Source of the DNA: CAWCDJ01 sp963796675
GTDB lineage: Bacteria > Acidobacteriota > Terriglobia > Bryobacterales > Bryobacteraceae
Assembly: GCA_963796675.1 (NCBI GenBank)
Contig: CAWCMS010000010.1
Span: 68,029 to 132,028 of the forward strand
Direction of reading: 5' to 3'
Length of the DNA: 64,000 bases
Shown: positions 47,455 through 57,627 of the stretch, piece after piece
Position numbering within the stretch: position 1 is the first letter of the stretch
How the letters are laid out: every line of letters starts with the position of its first letter
Translations under genes and position numbers: made by a program
Notes under the pieces: generated by a model
What the model saw: the letters and a program-made list of their open reading frames with translations, nothing else
Told to the model about the DNA's origin: nothing
Databases searched by the model: none

Positions 47455-50400
47455 ATGAAACAGATCAGATCAGCACACCCGCGTCAAGGCGTGCTTAACA
47501 AGGTCATGGGTCGGGTTGGCGCCGCGACCATGGCCGCGATCACAACCTTCTTTCTCCTGACATTGGTTGCAATGGTCTCGATGGCCCAAGACTATCGCGG
47601 CAGAGTGCAGGGCACAGTAAGGGACACAACCGATGCCGTAATTCCAGGCGCGAATGTCACGCTGAAGAATGTCAATACGGGCATCTCCACGGTGCGGAGC
47701 ACCAACGAGTCCGGCCGCTACATCTTTGACCTTGTGGAACCCGGCTCTTACACCATCACCATCGAAAGCACCGGGTTTACCCGGTTCCTTCAGGAGAACG
47801 TACCGGTAACAGCCCATGGCGACATCACGGTGGACGCCACACTAAAAACAGGCGACGTCCGCGAAACCGTGACAGTCGCCGCGGGAGCGAGCCAGGTGCA
47901 GTTGACGACGAGCAAACTGGAAACAGCGGTTGACTCGAAAATCGCGGAAGGAATACCCCAGCTTTATCGCAGCCCTTTCGTTCTGGCTACCCTCGATCCA
48001 TCTGTGCTGAAGAACGACAGCAACAGCGAATATAACCCGTTTAACAGTTGGGGTCCCAACAATTTGAGCATCGGAGGCGGCGCCAGCTACTCCAACGACC
48101 TGCAAGTGGATGGCAGCCGTGTGGGGATCAGTGTGAAGACCGGATATGTCCCCACTCCCGATATGGTTGAGGAGATCACCATCTCGCAAAACACAGTGGA
48201 CGCTGAATTCGGGCACGGTTCCGGTTCCTCAGTCTCCATCGTCACCAAATCCGGCACCAACCAGTGGCATGGAAGCGCCTACTATAACGGGCGGTATCCC
48301 TGGGCCAGCGCGGTATCGGACCGGATCTTCCGCACGCTCAACGAGGATCGTCAACAGATATACGGAGGAACTGTCGGCAACCCCATTCTGAAGAACCGGC
48401 TGTTCAACTTCGTATCCTACGAGGGATGGAAATGGGCGCAGGCAGCCTCTCCGTACACCGCTACCCTTCCGACCACTCTCGAGCGACAGGGCAATTTCTC
48501 CCAGTCGATTAACGGAGCCGGCGGCCTCGATGCCATCTATGACCCGTGGAGTACACAGACGTCCGCCAACGGCCAAACCATCACGCGCACCCCGTTCCCC
48601 GGCAACACCATCCCCGCTTCGCGGCAGGATCCCATCGCGGCGAAGTACATGGCGGCGCTCTGGCAGCCCAACGGACCGGGCCAAGGATACGATCACCTCT
48701 GGAACTACGTCGCCAACTTGCCAATCAACTATCCCTATAAGAATTTTGCCGACCGAGTCGATTTTCACGTCACCAACAATCTCAACGTGAGCTTCCGTGT
48801 GCAACTGTTTCGGACTCCCGTTACGTCCTCGAACCCGACCGATTCTCCACTCTTCGATAATGACCGCGGCAGCAATCGCGACGGCAACACGTATTCAGGC
48901 ACCGTCACCTATACCTTCGGGCCTCGGACAGTGATCAGTGGGAGCGTCGATTATCACAACTTCACGGATCAGTCATCGTTCGGCGCTCAGGCACAGGCCT
49001 GGACCTTCGCTTCCCTGTATCCGAACACGAATTTCTATCAGGCGCTGTATACGGATCCAACCATTACCAAGCTGGACGCACGCATGTCCATCAGCGGAGA
49101 TGGCGGACGATGGGTCGATATGGGACCGGGCGGCGGCTTCTGGAACCAGCTTCCGAGCGGCAACGGCCTCAATGTGAAGATCGCGCGGCAGGTGTCGTCT
49201 CACTACCTCAAGGCCGGCTTCGAGACTCTCGGTACCCATGCGCCAAGTCTGCTTCAGTTGTCTAATCCAGGCTTCGGGTTCAACGGCGACATCACCAACT
49301 CTACCTATGTCAATCCGAACATAGCGGTTGCGGGAAATCCGTATGCGTCATTCCTGCTGGGCGCGGTCGTCCCCGTAGGAGCCAGCGCCAGCGGCTGGGA
49401 CAGCAATGAAACCTCAATGCCGAGCCTGGTCACCCCCAATTTCTCCAGCCGATTCTATGGCGTTTACGTCAACGACGACTGGAAACTCTCGAAGAACCTC
49501 ACCTTGAACCTCGGCTTGCGCTGGGAGTATGAACAGCCCTTCACCGAAGCCCAGAATCGCGCCACAGCGCCGCTCAATCTCACAACCGCCATCCCCGAAC
49601 TGCAGGGATTACAGATTCCGGCCGCGGTCAAACAGTTCTACAGCGGTTCCTGGAATCTGGACGGCGCGTTTCAGTTCACCAGCAGCAGCCATCCGGGAGC
49701 ATGGAATTCGGATTCGGGCACATGGTCGCCCCGTGTCGGCTTTGCTTACCGGCTGAGTGACAAAATGTCAGTGCGAGCGGGATACGGCCGGTACGTAACG
49801 CCCTGGAGTATGGACGAGAATGCGCAGGATCAGTTCGGGCCGCCCACCACGGGTTATTCCAACTATACGGATACGCCTCCAACCGTGCTGGGCGTGCCAC
49901 AAATGTCGTTGTCGAATCCGTTCCCGTCCTCGTTTCCCATACAACCGAGCATCGGGAAGACGTATGGTACTTACACGGGGATTGGAGGCGATTTGTCGTT
50001 CTTCAACCCGAACCGTCCACACTCTTTCAGCAACCGGCTGAATATCTCCTTCCAAAGGCAATTGCCACAGGGGATCATTGCCGACGTCACTTACTTCTTT
50101 AACCGGACGGGTCAGATCAACAACGTCAATTACAACATCAACCAGATCGACCCTCGGATCGCGCTACAGTACGGAGCGGCGACCAACGCAACCATCGCCA
50201 ACCCGTTCTATAATCTCGCAATCCCCAACCAGTCCCCCGGTCCATTGTGGAACGAAGCTACGATTCCGGTGACTGAACTGGCAAGGCCGTATCCGCAGTA
50301 CGGCAATTTGACCGAGATTGACGGGATCTCCGGCGGCAGCATGATTTACCACTCGTTGCAGATGAAGGCGACTAAGTCTTTCAGTAGCGGCTACACGTTG

Positions 50401-51006
50401 CTGGTCGCCTATAATTATCACGTTCAGACCAACCAGACATTCTACGATGGTGTCGCGAATTACCTGAGGGAGTTTGGTTCGGAGGATTCGGGCACCCCCA
50501 GGCACCGCCTCGTAGCGTCGGGCACCTGGGCACTGCCTATCGGCAAGGGGCGAACGTATATGGCGAGCGCCCCCCGCTTGTTGGACGCCTTGGTGGGCGG
50601 CTGGAACCTGGCCGGCGTAGTGACATGGCATTCAGGCGACCTCCTGCAATTTCCTGGAATGCTGGTGAACGGCAACCCTCAGACCTCGAACCCGGGGCCT
50701 GACGCCTGGTTCAATACTGCGGTGTTTTCGCTCCTGCCGGCATATACCCGCGCCACGAACCCATGGTTTTATTCCGGCATCCGCGGGCCTCGGTTTTTCA
50801 ACATCGACGGCACGCTGAACAAGGACTTCAACGTCACGGAGCGAATGCGCTTCCAGTTGCACATGGACGCCTTCAACGCCCTCAACAACATGAACTGGAA
50901 CGATCCGAATATGACTGTGGGCAGCAGCCAATTCGGAAAATCCACGGATATCTATGCCCAGGATTACGGGCGTCGACTGCAACTCGGTCTTCGGCTGACG
51001 TTCTAG
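47455..51006 (+). CDS. Oar-like TonB-dependent receptor with carboxypeptidase-regulatory domain
   Basis: This is a 1183-residue protein. The start is ATG 47455, with a GGGAGG ribosome site 7 bases upstream; the frame extends further 5' but through the structured leader. A leader ends MAQ, then a carboxypeptidase-regulatory-like beta-sandwich (about 45-135: GTVRDTTDAVIPGANVTLKN, SGRYIFDLVEPGSYTITI). A plug follows (VEEITISQNTVDAEFGHGSGSSVSIVTKSGTNQWHGSAY), then a 22-strand-type barrel with many aromatic girdle residues, ending in RRLQLGLRLTF with the terminal Phe needed for outer-membrane assembly. Such receptors import oligosaccharides or other bulky nutrients with TonB-ExbBD energy. It sits between the GntR regulator and catabolic genes. 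Confidence 0.93.
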   Translation: MKQIRSAHPRQGVLNKVMGRVGAATMAAITTFFLLTLVAMVSMAQDYRGRVQGTVRDTTDAVIPGANVTLKNVNTGISTVRSTNESGRYIFDLVEPGSYTITIESTGFTRFLQENVPVTAHGDITVDATLKTGDVRETVTVAAGASQVQLTTSKLETAVDSKIAEGIPQLYRSPFVLATLDPSVLKNDSNSEYNPFNSWGPNNLSIGGGASYSNDLQVDGSRVGISVKTGYVPTPDMVEEITISQNTVDAEFGHGSGSSVSIVTKSGTNQWHGSAYYNGRYPWASAVSDRIFRTLNEDRQQIYGGTVGNPILKNRLFNFVSYEGWKWAQAASPYTATLPTTLERQGNFSQSINGAGGLDAIYDPWSTQTSANGQTITRTPFPGNTIPASRQDPIAAKYMAALWQPNGPGQGYDHLWNYVANLPINYPYKNFADRVDFHVTNNLNVSFRVQLFRTPVTSSNPTDSPLFDNDRGSNRDGNTYSGTVTYTFGPRTVISGSVDYHNFTDQSSFGAQAQAWTFASLYPNTNFYQALYTDPTITKLDARMSISGDGGRWVDMGPGGGFWNQLPSGNGLNVKIARQVSSHYLKAGFETLGTHAPSLLQLSNPGFGFNGDITNSTYVNPNIAVAGNPYASFLLGAVVPVGASASGWDSNETSMPSLVTPNFSSRFYGVYVNDDWKLSKNLTLNLGLRWEYEQPFTEAQNRATAPLNLTTAIPELQGLQIPAAVKQFYSGSWNLDGAFQFTSSSHPGAWNSDSGTWSPRVGFAYRLSDKMSVRAGYGRYVTPWSMDENAQDQFGPPTTGYSNYTDTPPTVLGVPQMSLSNPFPSSFPIQPSIGKTYGTYTGIGGDLSFFNPNRPHSFSNRLNISFQRQLPQGIIADVTYFFNRTGQINNVNYNINQIDPRIALQYGAATNATIANPFYNLAIPNQSPGPLWNEATIPVTELARPYPQYGNLTEIDGISGGSMIYHSLQMKATKSFSSGYTLLVAYNYHVQTNQTFYDGVANYLREFGSEDSGTPRHRLVASGTWALPIGKGRTYMASAPRLLDALVGGWNLAGVVTWHSGDLLQFPGMLVNGNPQTSNPGPDAWFNTAVFSLLPAYTRATNPWFYSGIRGPRFFNIDGTLNKDFNVTERMRFQLHMDAFNALNNMNWNDPNMTVGSSQFGKSTDIYAQDYGRRLQLGLRLTF

Positions 51007-51013
51007 GATTCGA

Positions 51014-51047
51014 CAGGGCAGGCCATCCTTCCAGGAGGCCTGCCCTG
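51014..51047 (+). terminator. Strong hairpin after the TonB receptor gene
   Basis: A perfect 11-base stem, CAGGGCAGGCC (51014-51024) with GGCCTGCCCTG (51037-51047), encloses a second 4-base stem TCCT/AGGA, 8 bases after the receptor stop. There is no following T-run. It is probably a transcription terminator or an mRNA-stabilising element that lets the receptor be expressed more than the downstream genes. Confidence 0.6.
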
Positions 51048-51112
51048 CCAGGGGACTTAGCCGGTTCCGGAGACTCAAGGCTTCGGACACTGAACCCTTC
51101 GGGAGAAACTAT

Positions 51113-52396
51113 TTGTCATCTGATCATCTCGTGCCATTTCGCTGGCCCGCCACTTGGACCGATCCGGCGTCCTTGCAATTCCTGGCGGGCAGTCCGATTA
51201 ACTGTCTGCTGTTCGATGACCTGGGCGGCGCGAGCCCGATCGCCGCGCAGGCCCGCGGCGCTGGTCTGACGGTATTGGAATGGAGCGCGTTATCTCCAGC
51301 GCCTCTGGCCGAAGTCCGGTGGGATTCCCAGAGTCCCCAAACGGTGATCGTAGGCCTTCCATGGCCGCGGATCAAACTGTCCTCGAGAGGCGGGGCAAAT
51401 GAAGTCGAAGCGGGCCCCACAGGCGCTCCCTGGATCGATTCTAATTCGTGGGTTGCGAGGTTAGCGGCCGTACGCGCGCCGGGCAAGCCGGTGTGGCTCG
51501 GGTTCGAAACGGCCAAAGACGATCCGCTTCCCGGCGCGGATTCATACTCCATCGCGATCGCCGACTCCGCCGCGGCCGGGGCGCACTGGACGGTCAACCT
51601 CGATGAGGAACTCCGCAAGGGGGTGCCCGCCGGCAACGCCTCTGCCGCGAAAACCTGGCGTAGCATCGTGGCGGCGCTCACGTTCTTCGAGAAGCACCGC
51701 GATTGGGCCGCCTGGGAGCCCTGGGGATCGATTGGCATCCTTTCGACCTTTGCCGGCAAGGACGAGTTTCTCGCGCAGGAAGTGCTCAACCTGGCTTCCC
51801 GCCGGAACCTTCTGTATCGCGTTTTGGACAGGTCCAATCCGGCGAGTCAGAAACTGGAAGGTCTTCCGGGCGTCTTGTATGTGGACAGCGATCCGCCGTC
51901 CTCCGGGTTAAAGGCGCAGCTCGACTCGTTTGCGAGGGCCGGCGGCCTGGTCATTGTGCCTCGTTCTCTGGCTTCCCTGTTCTCCGGAGGGACCTCGCTC
52001 CGGTGCCCGGTTCGCGGATACGATCTTCGCTCGTTCGGGAAGGGCTCGATTGCCATCGCGACACAGGAATGGGACGATCCCTACTTCCTTGCCGCGGACG
52101 TGCACAGCCTGGTGAAGCGGCGTAACGATCCGGTCCGGCTGTTTAATGCTGGTTCACTGTGGGAGCATTATTCCGTCACCTCGGACCGGCGCCGGGAACT
52201 GCTCCAGTTAGTGAGCTTCACGAGCAGTCCGAACGCGTCGGTAAGTCTGGCGTTAGTGCGGCCCCGGCGTTCCGTCGCCATGCACGTGATCGGAAGCGGA
52301 GACCCCACCATGTTGGCGCCAGTAATGGCGGAAGGACGCCTGGAGCTCCATCTGCCTGCTTTCTCGTACTACGCGGCCCTGGAGTTCCAGTCGTGA
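51113..52396 (+). CDS. Protein of unknown function with GATase-like middle domain
   Basis: This is a 427-residue protein that I cannot place in a family. It starts at TTG 51113, with GGGAGA upstream, and has no leader. The middle (about 205-315: WGSIGILSTFAGKDEFLAQEVLN, LEGLPGVLYVDSDPPSSGLK, LDSFARAGGLVIVPRSL) has the alternating pattern of the GATase-like trimerisation domain found in GH42 enzymes; compare the GH42 protein at 24751-26919. A C-terminal beta part (RELLQLVSFTSSPNASVSLALV) resembles the small beta domain of such glycosidases. No catalytic barrel is visible, so it may be a non-catalytic relative. The stop overlaps a GTG in frame with the next gene. Confidence 0.7.
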   Translation: MSSDHLVPFRWPATWTDPASLQFLAGSPINCLLFDDLGGASPIAAQARGAGLTVLEWSALSPAPLAEVRWDSQSPQTVIVGLPWPRIKLSSRGGANEVEAGPTGAPWIDSNSWVARLAAVRAPGKPVWLGFETAKDDPLPGADSYSIAIADSAAAGAHWTVNLDEELRKGVPAGNASAAKTWRSIVAALTFFEKHRDWAAWEPWGSIGILSTFAGKDEFLAQEVLNLASRRNLLYRVLDRSNPASQKLEGLPGVLYVDSDPPSSGLKAQLDSFARAGGLVIVPRSLASLFSGGTSLRCPVRGYDLRSFGKGSIAIATQEWDDPYFLAADVHSLVKRRNDPVRLFNAGSLWEHYSVTSDRRRELLQLVSFTSSPNASVSLALVRPRRSVAMHVIGSGDPTMLAPVMAEGRLELHLPAFSYYAALEFQS

Positions 52397-52416
52397 GCCG
52401 CCCGGGAGAAGACATC

Positions 52417-53607
52417 GTGACTAACAAGCGGATCACCTGTTGCGGGATGACTCGCCGCAGCCTTTTGGGCAATGCCGGACTGGCGGCTGTCGGGACCGGC
52501 TTGATGCCGGGATTCGTCCGGGCGTTCGAAGCGCCTGCCGCCTCGGTGGCGCTCGTCCGCTGCCACTCATACGGCCGCGAACTGCTGCCGGCTCTCGAAA
52601 AAATGTTCGGCTATCTTGGCGGACTCGAGCGGCTGGTCAAAGGGAAGACCGTCGCGGTGAAGATCAACCTCACCGGCAACCCTGATTCCCGGCTGGGCTA
52701 TCTGCCGATCGGCCGCACCACCTGGACGCACCCCGCGGTAATTGCGGGCACTATTCATCTAATGGGACGGGCGGGAGCCCGACGGGTCCGATTGCTCGAA
52801 AGTCCGTGGAAATCGGCCGAGCCAGTCGAGGAGTTCATGACCGCGGCCGGATGGGACCCGGGAATGTTCACCAGTGCCGCCGCGCGCGTAGAGTTCGAGA
52901 ATACGAATTTCCTCGGCTCTGGCGGAAAATACATCCGGTTCCCCGTGCCCCACGGAGGCCACCTGTTCCCGGCATTCGATCTCAACCACTCCTACGCTGA
53001 CTGCGACGTCTTCGTCTCCATCGGGAAGATGAAGGAGCATCTGACGGCCGGCGTCACTTTGTCCATGAAGAACTGTTTCGGGATTACTCCGTGCACGATT
53101 TATGGTGACGGGGCTCCCGAAGACGAGCCCGGGAGAGTGCCTCTCGGTGGGCGCTACCCCATCCACACGGGCTCGCGGCAGCCCTCTAGAAGTTCGCCGC
53201 CGGAGATCGATCCGAAGAGCCCGCGACAGGGCGGATATCGGGTGCCCCGATGCGTCGCCGACTTAGTCGCTGCCCGGCCGGTGGATCTCGCCATCATTGA
53301 CGGCATCGAGTCGCAGACCGCTGGGGAAGGCATAGGCCCCGACACAAGGCACGTGAGACCTGCTTTACTGGTGGCCGGAACGAACGTGGTTTGTGTGGAT
53401 GCCGTGGGCGCGGCCGTCATGGGTTTCGATCCGATGGCGGATCGCGGTACCGCGCCGTTCGAAACTTGCGACAGCACACTGCGCCTGGCGGAGGAACTTG
53501 GCGTGGGAACTCGCGATCTGAAGCGGATCGAGGTAATCGGTTCGCGTATTGACGATGTCGTCTTCGATTATCGGAAAGCTGGAGGCCCGCGTCGCCGTGA
53601 CGCATAG
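52417..53607 (+). CDS. Exported DUF362 protein
   Basis: This is a 396-residue protein. GTG 52417 is preferred because GGGAGAAG lies 6 bases upstream; the in-frame GTG at 52393 overlaps the previous stop. The leader is twin-arginine-like (MTRRSLLGNAGLAAVGTGLMPG). The DUF362 core shows KTVAVKINLTGNP, THPAVIAGTIHLMGRAGARRVRLLESPW, DVFVSIGKMKEHLTAGVTLSMKNCFG, DLAIIDGIESQTAGEGIGP and VCVDAVGAAVMGFDPM. The family is common in anaerobes and Acidobacteria with no firmly established reaction; some members have ferredoxin domains, which this one lacks. It is coexpressed with the MR/MLE enzyme by position. Confidence 0.8.
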   Translation: MTNKRITCCGMTRRSLLGNAGLAAVGTGLMPGFVRAFEAPAASVALVRCHSYGRELLPALEKMFGYLGGLERLVKGKTVAVKINLTGNPDSRLGYLPIGRTTWTHPAVIAGTIHLMGRAGARRVRLLESPWKSAEPVEEFMTAAGWDPGMFTSAAARVEFENTNFLGSGGKYIRFPVPHGGHLFPAFDLNHSYADCDVFVSIGKMKEHLTAGVTLSMKNCFGITPCTIYGDGAPEDEPGRVPLGGRYPIHTGSRQPSRSSPPEIDPKSPRQGGYRVPRCVADLVAARPVDLAIIDGIESQTAGEGIGPDTRHVRPALLVAGTNVVCVDAVGAAVMGFDPMADRGTAPFETCDSTLRLAEELGVGTRDLKRIEVIGSRIDDVVFDYRKAGGPRRRDA

Positions 53608-53651
53608 GGCCGGACTGCAACGGAATCAGGATCTCGATAAGTGAGGAAACT

Positions 53652-55013
53652 ATGATCAGCAGACTACGGAAGGCAAAACTGACACGCAGGTCGATATTTC
53701 GAAGTGCCGCCGCCGCGGCGATGTTCGGTCCCTTGTTCAAGGCAACCGAGGGCTCGGTGAGCGCGCAGGAGGCCGTGAACCGCAACTCCGCACCCAGCAC
53801 CCTGAAGATCACCGATATGCGTGCATGCAGGGTAGCCGCCAATTACGATTACCCGCTGATCAAGATCTATACCAATCAGGACGTCTATGGTTTGGGCGAG
53901 GTTCGCGACGCAGGAGTCGAAGGCATCGCTCTCATCCTCAAGGCCCACCTGGTAGGGAGAAGCCCTCTGGACATCGAGGGTAATCTGAGAATGATTCGCC
54001 AATTCGCCGGCCATGGCCGCATGGGCGGAGGCTATAGCGCTGTCGATATGGCGCTTCACGATCTCGCGGGCAAGGTCTACGGCGTTCCCGCCTACCGGCT
54101 GCTCGGCAATAAGAGACAGGATCGTATCCGTATTTACGCCGATACGACCAGCCACCCCGATCCGAAGGTCTACGCCGAGCGCATGCGCAAGCGCAAGGAA
54201 ATGGGATTGACCTTCTTCAAAATGGACCTGCAGTCCGACATGCTGCGCGACCGCCCCGGCGCGCTCAACGAACGGGGCGTTTGCACCGAAAAGGGTCTGG
54301 GGTATCTCTGCGAGTACATCGCTGCCATCCGCGACGTGATCGGCCAGGGCACGCCTCTGGCCGCCGACCATTTCGGCCCGCTCAATATCAACGATTCCAT
54401 CCGCTATGCCAGGGCATTCGAGCCCTACCAGCTTTCCTGGGCCGAAGACCTACTCCAGATTCCCGAAGGAAGTGAGTATCCGTACCTGAATTGGCGGGCG
54501 TACAAGACCATCTCCGACGCCACCATCACTCCCGTCCTGACCGGCGAGGATATCTTCGCGCTCCAGGGCGGTTTCCAGGAACTGCTCGACAACCACGCGG
54601 TGGACGGCATCCATCCCGATATCGAAACCTCCGGCGGGCTGCTCGAAACCAAGCGGATTGCCGACTATGCCGAAAGGCGCGGCATTCGCGTGGCCATGCA
54701 CCATGCGGGGTCGCCCATCGGCGGCTTCGCCGGCTACCACTGCGCCGCCACGTTCGGTAACAACTTCCTGGCCATGGAAAACCACGCGCTCGATATGCCT
54801 TGGTGGCAGGACCTGGTGACCGGCGTTCCCAAACCGATTATCGACAAAGGCTACGTGACAGTTCCGGAGAAGCCCGGGCTCGGGTTGGAACTCAACGATG
54901 CGGTTGTGAAGGAACATCTGCGCCGGCCGGGATACTTCGAGCCCACGCCGATGTTCGATGATCCGGATCGTCTCCGGTTTCCATACCGGGGGGCCCTGGC
55001 CGCATTACGATGA
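53652..55013 (+). CDS. Mandelate racemase/muconate-lactonizing (enolase superfamily) enzyme, likely sugar-acid dehydratase
   Basis: This is a 453-residue protein with a twin-arginine-type leader (LTRRSIFRSAAAAAMFGP) ahead of a normal MR/MLE capping domain and barrel. The barrel shows K170 and D172 in FFKMDL, metal ligands D239 (AADHFGP), E265 (SWAEDLL) and E299 (LTGEDIF), then D323 (HPDIETSGG), and a catalytic-type H350/H351 (VAMHHAGSP). This is the mandelate racemase subgroup layout with a His-Asp pair, commonly acid-sugar dehydratases of the gluconate/galactonate/mannonate type. An exported member is unusual, since most are cytoplasmic. A GAGGAAACT site precedes the ATG. It lies between the DUF362 and bicupin genes. 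Confidence 0.85.
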   Translation: MISRLRKAKLTRRSIFRSAAAAAMFGPLFKATEGSVSAQEAVNRNSAPSTLKITDMRACRVAANYDYPLIKIYTNQDVYGLGEVRDAGVEGIALILKAHLVGRSPLDIEGNLRMIRQFAGHGRMGGGYSAVDMALHDLAGKVYGVPAYRLLGNKRQDRIRIYADTTSHPDPKVYAERMRKRKEMGLTFFKMDLQSDMLRDRPGALNERGVCTEKGLGYLCEYIAAIRDVIGQGTPLAADHFGPLNINDSIRYARAFEPYQLSWAEDLLQIPEGSEYPYLNWRAYKTISDATITPVLTGEDIFALQGGFQELLDNHAVDGIHPDIETSGGLLETKRIADYAERRGIRVAMHHAGSPIGGFAGYHCAATFGNNFLAMENHALDMPWWQDLVTGVPKPIIDKGYVTVPEKPGLGLELNDAVVKEHLRRPGYFEPTPMFDDPDRLRFPYRGALAALR

Positions 55014-55067
55014 AACCGGCAAGTGGTGCAATTGTGTAACCTTTGAGTAGATCCGCCAGGAGACTTC

Positions 55068-55931
55068 ATGCGCTTCATCAAGTGCATACTGACCGGTCTG
55101 GCCGCCGCGTCGCTCGCGCTGGCGGCCGACCCCACATTTCTGAGGCGCTCCCTGCCGGAAGTTCAGCCGGTAGCCGACGAGCTCACGGCTAACTCCTCCG
55201 GCGCTTCGTACCGCCCGGCATTCGGCGCCGGCGATTCCCAAGCAAGGCAACTCAAGGGGATCGCCCGCTACGGCGAACTGACCGTGGACCCGGCGGGGAC
55301 CAGCGCCGTCGTGAGCTATCCCTCCGAAGAGCAGATCTACTACATTCTCGAAGGCAACGGCATTCTGCTGTATGAGGACCAGAAGGGTGCCGGTGAAGAA
55401 GAATGACTTCATGTATCTTCCCGTCGGCGTGAGGCACGGAATGGCGAACCAATCGAACCAGGCCGTCCGGTTGCTGGTGATGGGATTCAAGATTCCGCGG
55501 CGGAACCAATGTCGCTCCCACGCCCAAGCTGATGCTGGCCAACGCCGATGATGTGCCACTGACGAGGTCTGGGGCACGGGCCCACCGCGCTATTCAAACT
55601 GCTGATGGGCACCACCAAAGCAAGCGCGACCGGTTGGCCGCCGCCAGCCAGATGGTGAGCCTGTTCATTATGGATTTCGCTCCGGGCGGGACCAACATCC
55701 CGCACCACCACGAAATGGAAGAAGAGATCTACTACATTCTCCGGGGCATGGCGACATGGTGGCCGGCGGCGGTGCGGACGGCAACGAGGGCCGCTACACG
55801 GCCCAGAGGGCGATACGTTCTTCATCCGCTTGAATGCGACGGTGGGATTCTACAGTGGCTCCAAAGCGGGTGACCATGACTTGGTCCTCGCCGTGCGTTC
55901 TCGCTTCCCGTTCCCGCGAAACAGGGAATAG
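55068..55931 (+). pseudogene. Exported bicupin, multiple frameshifts
   Basis: A leader MRFIKCILTGLAAASLALAAD begins at ATG 55068, preceded by an AGGAG site. The first cupin shows PSEEQIYYILEGNGILLYED, then in a shifted frame NDFMYLPVGVRHGMANQSN. The second shows MVSLFIMDFAPGGTNIPHHHEMEEEIYYILRG, then in another frame GDTFFIRLNATVGFYSG and a stop at 55931. At least four shifts fall at about 55387, 55500, 55550-55640 and 55750-55810. The HHH and E residues in the second cupin are the metal-binding set. Likely role: a periplasmic sugar or sugar-acid isomerase or binding protein. The coding is otherwise well kept, so errors are suspected. Confidence 0.72.
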
Positions 55932-55979
55932 CCGCTTCGGATGTAGCGCAAACGGCCAGGAAACCTCGCGGCCAGAGAC

Positions 55980-57627
55980 CTAGCGGATACCCGGCTCCTC
56001 CGACCCCGATCAGGCGGTCGGCCGCTACATTACGCAGGACCTGCCTCCGGCCACTGGGCCACTCGATATCGAGTTGGCGCGCACGGACTCCGGCCCCAGT
56101 CCGAAATGGACTGCCGGGTCGCTTGAAGACGCATAGCCTACGGCCGATGTCGCGTGATTCACCTGCGGCCCGCTGCGTCTTCAGAATCACGCGCGCGCCG
56201 ATGCCGTCGCGATTGCTCGCACGACCCTTGAGCCGCACATTCAGCCAGTGATTGTGGTGTCCGTCACGTTGCGCAGTAGTACCGCGCGGCTCGTTCAAAC
56301 GCGTAACTATGGCATCCAGTGGCCATCGCCGTCGAAATCGGCGAACGCGGCTCCACGATACATCGCCGGCGCGCCAACAGGAACGATCGAAAGTTCCATT
56401 CCGCTGGTTGAGAAGCAGGAGATTCGGCTCCCGGGGCTTTCGGTCCGAGTATTGGTCCGTGTTGTCTTGAACGTCTCCGCAAGCGACAAAGATGTCCTTC
56501 CAGCCGTCGTTATCAAAATCGAAGACACCGGTGCTCCAACCGCTGAAAGTCCGGCTGAGTCGTCCCGATCTGGCTCTTATAAGTGGCATCCATGAACAGG
56601 CCGCGTCCCAGGTTACGGAAAAGGAGAAACGTTCGCTGGCCAGCGCGGTAATGAAAAAATCTTCGTTGCCGTCGTTGTCGAGATCGCGAAAATCGACGCC
56701 CATGGAGGAAACGGCAATGCCGTCGTCATTCACTCCACCCCCGCGCGCATGGCGACCTCCGTGAATCTGCCGTCGTGTTCGTTGTGAAACAGCGAATTCG
56801 GAACGGAATCGTTGGCGACGAAAATATCCATCCAGCCGTCGTGATCGTAGTCCGCCACGGCGACTCCCATGCCTTTGCCGGGCGACGCCGCGATGCCTGA
56901 TGGCGATGAAACGTCGGTAAAGGTCCCGTCTCCATTGTTGTGATACAGGCGGTTGCGCAAGGGGCTCGTAAAAGCGCGGGTGGCAGTAAGTCCGAACCGT
57001 GCCCGTGCCGCACCATGGTTCGTGGGCCGGGTCCCATCCGACATAGTAGACGACAAAGAGGTCGAGCTTCCCGTCATTGTCGTAATCCAGCCAGGCGGCG
57101 GATACCGACCAATCGGTCGACCCCAGCCCGGCCTTTCGGGTCACATCTTCAAACGTTCCGTCGCCGCGGTTATGAAACAGCGTATTGTGATTTACTCCTA
57201 CCACGAATAAATCGACATTTCCGTCATTATCGTAGTCCGCCGCGGCGGCCCCGATATCATAGCCGGCACCGCCGACTCCGGCCTTTTCGGTCACGTCCTC
57301 AAATTGGAAATTGCCTTTGTTGCGATAGAGGCGGTTGGAATATGCGGGTCCCGACTTGGTCAACGACGGCTGTGCGGCGCCATTGGTGAAGAAGATATCC
57401 GGCAATCCGTCATTGTCGAAATCGAAGACCGCTACACCTCCGGGCATAGTCTCGATCTGGTGCTTTTGCGGACTGGCCGAATTATGCAGAATGAATCGGA
57501 TTCCGCTCCCGGCGGTGACATCCTCGAAAAGGACTTGGCGGATGCGCCGGCCCGCGATTCCAGTGCCGCCAGGAGCGCCAGCAGCGCGATCGAGGCCGCG
57601 GAGAACCAGTTGCGGGATCCGCCGCAT
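55980..57627 (-). pseudogene. FG-GAP/ASPIC (CRTAC1-like) exported protein, several frameshifts
   Basis: The start at ATG 57627 overlaps the TPR stop as TGATG, with GGGAGAA upstream. The FG-GAP repeats are clear (FDFDNDGLPDIFF, AADYDNDGNVDLFV, WLDYDNDGKLDLFV, VADYDHDGWMDIFV, FRDLDNDGNEDFFI, FDFDNDGWKDIFV), and the ASPIC/UnbV end is present (DGIGARVILKT, LDIEWPSGRRQVLRNVAADRLI). Shifts lie near 56990 and 56740, in 56250-56480, and near 55995. The last one restores the usual EEPGIR tail with a stop at 55980. The domain content is the same as the gene at 40900-42576. It is the last gene of the operon running in from the right edge. Confidence 0.78.
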
